DNA from: Chloroflexota bacterium | GTDB lineage: Bacteria; Chloroflexota; Limnocylindria; Limnocylindrales; CSP1-4 | DNA length: 11,039 nucleotides | Assembly (NCBI GenBank): GCA_025355255.1 | Contig: JANYAA010000157.1 | Coordinates: forward strand, 1-11,039 | Direction of reading: 5' to 3' | Shown: in pieces, positions 5,935-11,039 of the stretch | Layout: every line of letters starts with the position of its first letter | Position numbering within the stretch: the first letter of the stretch is position 1 | The notes under the pieces: generated by a model | Seen by the model: the letters and a program-made list of their open reading frames with translations, nothing else | Told to the model about the DNA's origin: nothing | Database searches by the model: none | Translations under genes and position numbers: made by a program

Positions 5935-7029
5935 ATGATCCCCATCTCCAAACCCGACATCGGCCTCGCTGAAGAGGAGGCCGTCCTCGAGGTCCTGCGC
6001 TCGGGCATGCTCGCCATGGGCCCCAAGACCAAGGCGTTCGAGGAGGCCTGGGCCGAATACTGCGGCGTCAAGCACGCCATCCTGATGAGCAATGGCACCG
6101 TTGCCCAGGAGGCGGTGCTCCACGGCTTGGGCATCGGGCCGGGTGACGAGGTCATCACTGTCTCGTTCAGCTTCAACGCCACCGTGAGCGTGATCCTGCG
6201 GGTTGGCGCCACGCCGGTCTTCGTGGACATCCGCGCGGATGACTTCTGCATGGACCCCGACCAGGTGGAGGCGGCGATCACGCCCCGCACCAAGGCCATC
6301 ATGCCGGTCCACCTGTACGGCTTGATGGCCGACATGGCGCCGCTGGAGGACATCGCGAAGCGTCACGGGATCGTCATCATCGAGGACGCGGCCCAGGCGC
6401 ACGGCGCGGCATACGCGGGGCGCAAGGCGGGCCAATTTGGTCCGGCGATGTTCAGCCTGTACGCCACGAAGAACCTCATGACCGGCGAGGGCGGCTTCGC
6501 CACCACCGATGACGACGCTTTGGCGGACCGGATCCGCATCTTCCGCAACCACGGCATGCGCGTCCGCTACTACCACGAGTCCCTGGGCACCAACTACAAG
6601 CCGGGCGACATCGCCGCGGCCATTGGGCTTGCCCAACTTCCCCGTCTTGACGAGCGGACGGCCCGGCGCCGCGAGAACGCCGCGTTCCTGCGCGAGCAGC
6701 TAGGCTCGGACTACCTCGTCCCGTCGGTCCCGGCGGGCCGCGACCACGTCTGGCACCAGTTCGTCATGCGCTTCCCAGGTGAGCGCCAGACCGTGATTGA
6801 CGGCCTCGCCGCGCGCGGTGTGGGGACGCTCATCTACTACCCGGTGCCCATCCACAAGCAGGCCTACGTCCAGAGCTATGTGCCGGGCGCTCAGGATCTG
6901 GACCTGCCGGTCACCAACCTGCTCAGCGATGAGGTGCTCGCCGTCCCCGTCCATCCCAAGCTCTCCGGCGACGACCTCGCCACGATTGTCGCGGCTGTCC
7001 GCGAGGTCGCCACCCCGTTGGCCCGGTGA
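5935..7029 (+). CDS. wbpE: PLP-dependent UDP-3-keto-sugar aminotransferase (DegT/DnrJ/EryC1/StrS, WbpE type)
   Basis: A 364-residue fold-type I aminotransferase of the DegT/DnrJ/EryC1/StrS family, normal length. It would transfer an amino group from glutamate to the 3-keto UDP-sugar made by the oxidoreductase next door. Motifs: IPISKPDIG near the start, GPKTKAFEEAWAEYCGVKHAI (29-49), SNGTVAQEAVLHGLGIGPGDEVI (52-74), cofactor-side EDAAQAHGA (150-158) with Asp151 for the pyridine nitrogen, the Schiff-base lysine in SLYATKNLMTGEGG (Lys179), RNHGM (204-208) and GTNYKPGDIAAAIGLAQL (218-235). The end YYPVPIHKQ (301-309) and VHPKLS (339-344) fits sugar aminotransferases. ATG 5935 has GGAG nine bases upstream. 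It overlaps the next gene by four bases (GTGA). Family is certain; substrate rests on context. Confidence 0.9.
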   Translation: MIPISKPDIGLAEEEAVLEVLRSGMLAMGPKTKAFEEAWAEYCGVKHAILMSNGTVAQEAVLHGLGIGPGDEVITVSFSFNATVSVILRVGATPVFVDIRADDFCMDPDQVEAAITPRTKAIMPVHLYGLMADMAPLEDIAKRHGIVIIEDAAQAHGAAYAGRKAGQFGPAMFSLYATKNLMTGEGGFATTDDDALADRIRIFRNHGMRVRYYHESLGTNYKPGDIAAAIGLAQLPRLDERTARRRENAAFLREQLGSDYLVPSVPAGRDHVWHQFVMRFPGERQTVIDGLAARGVGTLIYYPVPIHKQAYVQSYVPGAQDLDLPVTNLLSDEVLAVPVHPKLSGDDLATIVAAVREVATPLAR

Positions 7030-8072
7030 GCGCGCCGCCCCGCATCCGGGTTGGTCTCGCGGGTCTGGGATCCATGGGCCGCAACCACCTGCGCGTTGTC
7101 TCGGGACACGCGGACACGGTGCTGGCCGCGGTGGCTGACCCCGATCCCGCCGCCCTCGAGGCGGCCGTCGCGCAGACGGGCGCCGCAGGGTACGCCGACC
7201 CGCTGGCGATGGTGCGCGAGGCGGACGTGGACGCGTTTGTCGTGGCCGCGCCCACCACTGCGCACGTGCCGTTGGCGCTGGCCGCCATCGAGCGCGGGCT
7301 GCCGGTCCTCGTGGAGAAGCCGCTGGCCGCCACCCTCGCCGAGGCCCTGCAGATTGTGGACGCCGCGCGAGCCGCCGGGGTCGCGGTCCAAGTGGGCCAC
7401 GTCGAGCGCTACAACCCGGCGGTCCTCAAGCTTGGCGAACTGCTCCGCGAGGGCTGGCTGACGACGATCTACGCCATCACCAGCCGCAGGGCCGGCCCCT
7501 TCCCCGCGCGCATCCGGGACGTGGGCGTGACCGTGGACCTGGGCACGCACGACGCCGACATGCTCTGCTGGATCGCCGGCGAGCGCCCTTCCCGCGTGTA
7601 CGCGGAGCTGGCGCAGCGCAAGCACGCCACGCACGAGGACCTCCTGTTTGGCCTGCTCCACTTCCCGTCCGGGGCCTCGGGGATGCTGGACGTCAACTGG
7701 CTCACCCCTGCCAAGCGCCGCCAGCTGGCGGTCGTGGGCGAGGAGGGAATGTTCGAGCTGGACTACCTCACGCAGAAGCTGACGTTCACCAAGTCAGACC
7801 TCGCGCATCCGCAGCTGATCGCGGGCTACGCGCCCACGTTCACGGGCGACGTGCTGGACATCGAGGTGCAAGTCAAGGAGCCGCTCCAGGCGCAGCTCGA
7901 CGCGTTTGTCCGCGCCATCCGCACGGGCGAGCGGCCGTACGTTGATGCGGAGGACGGCGCCTGGGCCGTGCGGATCTGTAACGGCATGCTGGACGCTGCC
8001 GCGTCGCGGGTGCCCGTGGTGCTCGGCCTGCCGGCAGGCCCGCCGGCCGGCGAGGACGGATCCGCCGCATGA
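7026..8072 (+). CDS. Gfo/Idh/MocA oxidoreductase, UDP-sugar 3-dehydrogenase (WbpB/GnnA type)
   Basis: A 348-residue NAD(P)-dependent oxidoreductase expected to oxidise C3 of a UDP-N-acetyl sugar to the ketone used by the aminotransferase. The Rossmann fold opens with VGLAGLGSMGRNHLR (9-23). The EKP motif is at 97-99 (VLVEKPLAA), followed by VGHVERYNPAV (123-133), RRAGPFPARIRDVGVTVDLGTHDADML (154-180) with candidate catalytic His175, and the C-terminal beta-sheet domain. From memory, the GHVERYNPAV and GPFPxRIRDVGV features are closer to the UDP-GlcNAc 3-dehydrogenase (GnnA-like) branch than to Pseudomonas WbpB, so the substrate may be UDP-GlcNAc rather than UDP-GlcNAcA. The GTG start overlaps the aminotransferase stop, and its own stop overlaps the next ATG, so it is translationally coupled on both sides. 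No symbol is given because the branch is unresolved. Confidence 0.87.
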   Translation: MSAPPRIRVGLAGLGSMGRNHLRVVSGHADTVLAAVADPDPAALEAAVAQTGAAGYADPLAMVREADVDAFVVAAPTTAHVPLALAAIERGLPVLVEKPLAATLAEALQIVDAARAAGVAVQVGHVERYNPAVLKLGELLREGWLTTIYAITSRRAGPFPARIRDVGVTVDLGTHDADMLCWIAGERPSRVYAELAQRKHATHEDLLFGLLHFPSGASGMLDVNWLTPAKRRQLAVVGEEGMFELDYLTQKLTFTKSDLAHPQLIAGYAPTFTGDVLDIEVQVKEPLQAQLDAFVRAIRTGERPYVDAEDGAWAVRICNGMLDAAASRVPVVLGLPAGPPAGEDGSAA

Positions 8073-9490
8073 CCATCGTTCGCCGCCCGTCCGTGGGAGC
8101 GTCGATGCTTGGCGGGTCCATTACGGTCCCTGCCAGCCCCTGCAGCCACGCACCGGCCCGCTCCGTCAGCCCGTGGGTTGGCGGGGCCGGCACCGCGGGT
8201 GCCGTGGCGGTCGTTGGTGCGGGGAAGATGGGCCTGCCGCTTGCCGCGCAGTTTGCCTCGCACGGGTGGAACGTGACCGCGGTGGACATCAACCCGGCGG
8301 TCGTGGACGCCATCAACGCCGGCCAGTCCCACGTGGGCGAGGAGCCAGGGCTGGCAGAGCTGGTTGCCCGGGTCCACGCCGAGGGCCGCCTCCACGCCAC
8401 CACGGACGCCGCGGCAGCCGCCCGTGCCTCCGACGTGGTGGTGCTGATCGTCCCGGTCATGCTGGATGAGGACCACAAGCCCGATTACCGGTACATGGAT
8501 CCGGCGGTCGCCTCGATTACGCCCGGCATCCACGAGGGCATCACGGTGGTCTTCGAGACCACCCTGCCCATCGGCGACACGCGGCGCCGCTTCGCCCCTG
8601 CGCTGGAGGCCGAGTCGGGTCTCAAGGCTGGCAGCGACTTCTTCGTCGCCTTCTCGCCGGAGCGCCTGTTCTCCGGGGCTGTGCTGGCCAACCTCGCCGC
8701 GTATCCCAAGCTGGTTGGCGGCATCGGCGCGGCGTCCACGGACCGCGCGGCCGCGTTCTACGCATCGGTGCTTGACGCGGAGGTGGTGGCCATGTCCTCC
8801 TCGGAGGCGGCCGAGTTCAGCAAGCTTGCCGACACCACGTACCGCGACGTCAACATTGCGCTCGCCAACGAGTTCGCGCAGGCCGCGGACCTGTGGGGCG
8901 TGGACGTCCAAGAGGTGATCGCGGCCGCCAACAGCCAGCCCTACAGCCACATCCACCAGCCGGGTATCGGCGTGGGGGGGCACTGCATCCCCGTCTATCC
9001 GCACCTGTTGCTTTCCCGCGCCCCCGGTTTGCGCCTGGTGGAGACCGCGCGTGAGGTGAATGACGGCCAGACCGGCCGTGCGCTTGCCGCGCTGAGCGGG
9101 CTGCTAGGCGGTCTGTCCGGCGCGCCTGTGCTGGTGCTGGGCATCACGTACCGTGAGGGCGTCAAGGAGCTGGCGTACAGCCGGGCAATCCCGTTGATCG
9201 CCGCCCTCCGCGAGACCGGAGCCGATGTGGCGGCATACGACCCGCTCTTGGACGACGCCGAGATCGGCCGGCTTGGCGCGACGCCGTGGCACTGGGGCGA
9301 CCCGGGACCGTTCCGCGCCGTGATCACGCAGACGGGGGACAGGCGGTTCCTCGCGCTGGACCCGGCCTGGTTCCCGGACCTCGCCGTGGTGTACGACGGG
9401 CGCAACAGCCTGCGCATGCTGGCGCTGCCGCAGGGCGTCACGTATCTGGGCGTCGGCGTCCAGGCCGCCACTCGCGCGCGACCCGCGTAG
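8069..9490 (+). CDS. UDP-N-acetyl-hexosamine 6-dehydrogenase (WbpA/WecC family)
   Basis: A 473-residue UDP-glucose/GDP-mannose dehydrogenase family enzyme, oxidising C6 of a UDP-HexNAc to the uronic acid with two NAD+. Motifs: AVVGAGKMGLPLAAQF (47-62), VDINPAVVDAINAGQSHVGE (72-91), SPERLFSGAV (196-205), KLADTTYRDVNIALANEF (252-269) with Lys252, the catalytic cysteine in GVGGHCIPVYPHLL (Cys306), and GITYREGVKELAYSRAIPL (358-376). The YRDVNIALANE motif is nearer WecC (UDP-ManNAc dehydrogenase) than WbpA. About 45 residues of Ser/Pro/Gly-rich sequence precede the Rossmann strand; an in-frame GTG at 8204 would remove them and give the usual length. ATG 8069 is kept because it overlaps the upstream stop (ATGA) and GAGGA lies 12 bases upstream, whereas GTG 8204 has no ribosome site. 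Confidence 0.87.
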   Translation: MTIVRRPSVGASMLGGSITVPASPCSHAPARSVSPWVGGAGTAGAVAVVGAGKMGLPLAAQFASHGWNVTAVDINPAVVDAINAGQSHVGEEPGLAELVARVHAEGRLHATTDAAAAARASDVVVLIVPVMLDEDHKPDYRYMDPAVASITPGIHEGITVVFETTLPIGDTRRRFAPALEAESGLKAGSDFFVAFSPERLFSGAVLANLAAYPKLVGGIGAASTDRAAAFYASVLDAEVVAMSSSEAAEFSKLADTTYRDVNIALANEFAQAADLWGVDVQEVIAAANSQPYSHIHQPGIGVGGHCIPVYPHLLLSRAPGLRLVETAREVNDGQTGRALAALSGLLGGLSGAPVLVLGITYREGVKELAYSRAIPLIAALRETGADVAAYDPLLDDAEIGRLGATPWHWGDPGPFRAVITQTGDRRFLALDPAWFPDLAVVYDGRNSLRMLALPQGVTYLGVGVQAATRARPA

Positions 9491-9519
9491 CCCACGGCTT
9501 CGAGGCCAAGGCGAAACCA

Positions 9520-10617
9520 GTGCGCATCGTCACCGTCGTCGGGACACGCCCGCAGCTGATCAAGGCTGCCGCGCTCAGCCCCGTCCTTCGGCGCCGCCAC
9601 GAGGAGATCCTTGTGGACACCGGCCAGCACTACGACGAGGCGATGGCGGGCGCGTTCTTTGCGGAGTTGGAGCTGCCGCCACCGCACCACTCGCTGGGCA
9701 TCGGCGGCGGCACGAGCACGGCGCAGGTGGCGCGGATGCTGCTGGCGCTGGAGCAGATCGTTGTCGCGGCGGCGCCCGATGCACTCCTGGTCTATGGCGA
9801 CACCAACTCCACGCTCGCAGGCGCTCTCGTGGCCGCCAAGCTGGACATCCCCGTTGCGCACGTGGAGGCGGGACTGCGCAGCTTTGACCGCCGGATGCCG
9901 GAGGAGATCAACCGGGTCGTCGCGGACCACCTGTCCCGTTGGCTCTTTGTCCCTACGGCAACCGCGGTGCAGAACCTGGCGGCTGAGGGGATCACGCTCG
10001 GTGTGATCGTGGTGGGCGACGTCATGCAGGACTTGGCTGCACGCCTTGCGCCCACCGTTCGCGACGGGGAACCGGTGACGGCGCTTGGCCTACGCCCGGG
10101 CGAGTACCTCTTTGCCACGGTCCACCGCGCGGAGAACCGTCTGCCCAATGCGCTGCGCTCCTGGACAGCGCTGCTTGGCGCGGCAGCGAGCGAGCAGCGC
10201 CCGGTGGTCCTTGCGCTCCACCCGGGCACCGCAGCCGCCCTCGCAGCCGAAGCCGTGGCGTTGCCGCCGCACGTCCGGGTGATTGCGCCCCAGGGCTACC
10301 GGTCCACGCTCGCCCTTCAGCTCCACGCCGCAGCCGTGTTGACGGACTCCGGCGGCGTCCAGCGTGAGGCGGCTTGGCTTGGCGTGCCGTGTCTGGTCCT
10401 GCGGGAGACGAGCGAGTGGGTGGAAACCATCGCCGGGACCAGCGGGCGCATGGTGCTGGTGGGTCTTGACGCCGCCCGCGCACACGCCGAGCTTGCCCGG
10501 TTGGCGCCGATGGGCGACAGCGCCGCGGAGGCTGCCCGCCGGGCGCAGACGCTCGACCTTGAGCCGGCTGGCGCCGCCGATGCGATCTCGCTGGCGCTGG
10601 AGGCGGACCGACCATGA
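9520..10617 (+). CDS. wecB: Non-hydrolysing UDP-N-acetyl-hexosamine 2-epimerase (WecB family, WbpI type)
   Basis: A 365-residue GT-B-fold 2-epimerase that interconverts gluco and manno configurations at C2. Motifs: VVGTRPQLIKAAAL (6-19), DTGQHYDEAMAGAFF (33-47), VYGDTNSTLAGALVAAK (91-107, Asp94), HVEAGLRSFDRRMPEEINR (114-132), TVHRAENR (200-207, His202), HPGT (234-237), TDSGGVQREAAWLGVPCLVLRETSEWVE (275-302). RPQLIKAA instead of WecB's RPEAIKMA, and ETSEWVE instead of TTERPE, point to the WbpI/WlbD subgroup acting on UDP-GlcNAc(3NAc)A; wbpI would be the more specific symbol. The frame is open back to 9286, inside the dehydrogenase, but GTG 9520 is the start: the first beta strand begins right after it and AAGG lies eight bases upstream. 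The gap from the dehydrogenase is 29 bp, and it overlaps the next gene by four bases (ATGA). Confidence 0.9.
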   Translation: MRIVTVVGTRPQLIKAAALSPVLRRRHEEILVDTGQHYDEAMAGAFFAELELPPPHHSLGIGGGTSTAQVARMLLALEQIVVAAAPDALLVYGDTNSTLAGALVAAKLDIPVAHVEAGLRSFDRRMPEEINRVVADHLSRWLFVPTATAVQNLAAEGITLGVIVVGDVMQDLAARLAPTVRDGEPVTALGLRPGEYLFATVHRAENRLPNALRSWTALLGAAASEQRPVVLALHPGTAAALAAEAVALPPHVRVIAPQGYRSTLALQLHAAAVLTDSGGVQREAAWLGVPCLVLRETSEWVETIAGTSGRMVLVGLDAARAHAELARLAPMGDSAAEAARRAQTLDLEPAGAADAISLALEADRP

Positions 10618-11039
10618 CCGGGGGCTACAAGCCGGCGCCCCGGCACCTCGCCATCGTCTTGGCCACGACCGGGGCGTTTGACTCGCGGACGTACCGGCTG
10701 GCGCGCGACGTGGCCGCCCGCGGCCATCGCGTGACGATCTTTGCCCGGCTCCCCAAGGGCGACGACCCCCAGGGGGCGGGCCATCCTAATGTGCTGACCG
10801 GCATCGATGGCGTGACGTTCGTCGCCCTGCCGGCGAACCGCGCGTCGCTGGTCCCGCGGTGGCTTCGCAGACCCAGCGCAACCGGCAGGGCCAGCATCCC
10901 CATCGCGTGCCAGACGTCCGCCGGCTCCGCTACCGCCCCGACGGCCCGGCCCTGCGCGGCCACGTCGAGCACGACGCCGGCGATCCGGCTCACGCCGCGG
11001 GGGAGCAGCCGTGCCGCGATCCCGCCCGCGAGGGTGGCG
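10614..11039 (+). CDS. GT4 glycosyltransferase N-terminus, disrupted and 3' partial
   Basis: ATG 10614 overlaps the epimerase stop (ATGA) and has a strong GGAGG site ten bases upstream. The frame stays open to the window end (142 codons). Residues 11-83 look like the first Rossmann unit of a GT4 enzyme: LAIVLATTGAFDSRTYRLARDV (12-33), RGHRVTIFARLPKGDDP (36-52) and DGVTFVALPANRA (65-77). From about residue 84 the translation turns into Ser/Thr/Ala/Pro-rich sequence without GT4 features, while the opposite strand there encodes a clear GT4 segment. So only about 10614-10862 is credible coding sequence in this orientation. Its position at the end of the sugar-nucleotide operon suggests it uses the product or builds the same glycan. 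The last 60 codons should not be taken as real protein. Confidence 0.65.
   Translation, partial: MTGGYKPAPRHLAIVLATTGAFDSRTYRLARDVAARGHRVTIFARLPKGDDPQGAGHPNVLTGIDGVTFVALPANRASLVPRWLRRPSATGRASIPIACQTSAGSATAPTARPCAATSSTTPAIRLTPRGSSRAAIPPARVA
10846..10878. repeat. Imperfect inverted repeat at the strand switch
   Basis: CGCTGGTCCCGCG (10846-10858) and CGCAGACCCAGCG (10866-10878) pair as an inverted repeat with 10 of 13 matches and a seven-base spacer. The symmetric centre (about 10862) lies where coding sense changes from plus to minus in the GT4 gene. It could be the hairpin that allowed a template switch, or a short crossover repeat. Confidence 0.5.
10865..11038 (-). pseudogene. GT4-like internal fragment on the opposite strand
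   Basis: Read leftwards from 11038, one frame gives 58 uninterrupted residues with the look of the middle of a GT4 N-terminal domain: GIAARLLPRGVSRIAGVVLDV, QGRAVGAVAEPADVWHAMG, then MLALPVALGLR. The ADVWHAMGMLALPVALGL stretch matches the usual 'PADVYHAxxxxxLPxAL' strand-helix that follows the N-terminal Rossmann unit in this family. After LGLR (10865) the frame continues as antisense of the plus-strand gene and loses all GT4 character. It is therefore probably the continuation of the gene starting at 10614, in inverted orientation, and not an independent gene. It is open at the window edge. Confidence 0.55.

Noticed and set aside
5362..6636. 424-codon open frame on the minus strand
   Set aside because: It lies antisense to the acetyltransferase and aminotransferase, whose motifs are clear. 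Its product is His/Arg/Gly/Asp-rich with no domain; long antisense frames are common at this GC content.
7826..9004. 392-codon open frame on the minus strand
   Set aside because: Antisense to the oxidoreductase and the dehydrogenase, with no recognisable motif and low-complexity composition. It is a shadow of real genes.
1..11039. CRISPR array, tRNA, rRNA, insertion sequence, toxin-antitoxin or phage genes
   Set aside because: No regularly spaced repeats, cloverleaf, rRNA motif, transposase or phage motif was found in any gap; the gaps between genes are all 122 bp or less.

Overview
This is a GC-rich bacterial window (roughly 70% G+C by eye) with GTG starts, 4-bp start/stop overlaps, an apparently leaderless gene and a DUF3048 lipoprotein. 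That mix suggests a high-GC lineage such as Chloroflexota or, less likely, Actinomycetota. The phylum is inferred from general look, not from a marker gene. The theme is cell-envelope glycan synthesis.

Left part (1-3220). The window opens inside a secreted or surface protein built of FlgD-like/Ig-like beta-sandwich modules, whose stop codon lies in a duplicated 12-bp unit. After a 115-bp gap come two overlapping genes on the + strand: a polyprenol-phosphate-mannose synthase type GT2 enzyme, probably translated from a leaderless mRNA, and a GT4 glycosyltransferase with altered active-site positions.

Middle part (3221-5292). A minus-strand DUF3048 lipoprotein (YerB type) converges on the GT4 gene. 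It diverges from a small unrecognised protein made of exact 15-residue beta-helix-like repeats with a C-terminal membrane segment. The 122-bp gap after that protein holds a 26-bp dyad centred on a TATACT box and a possible leader ORF that ends across the first sugar gene's start codon.

Right part (5293-11039). A tight + strand operon encodes an N-acetyltransferase (WbpD type), a PLP aminotransferase (WbpE type), a Gfo/Idh/MocA oxidoreductase (WbpB/GnnA type), a UDP-sugar 6-dehydrogenase (WbpA/WecC type) and a non-hydrolysing 2-epimerase (WbpI/WecB type). Together these five activities are what is needed to turn UDP-GlcNAc into UDP-2,3-diacetamido-2,3-dideoxy-mannuronic acid, a known building block of O-antigens and other surface glycans. 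The order of oxidation steps is uncertain, because two enzymes look more like GnnA and WecC than like WbpB and WbpA.

The operon continues into a GT4 glycosyltransferase that runs off the window. Its coding sense flips near 10860: the N-terminal domain is read on the + strand, but the next recognisable GT4 segment is on the minus strand. This is either an assembly or amplification fold-back, or a small real inversion.

No tRNA, rRNA, CRISPR array, insertion sequence or phage gene was seen.
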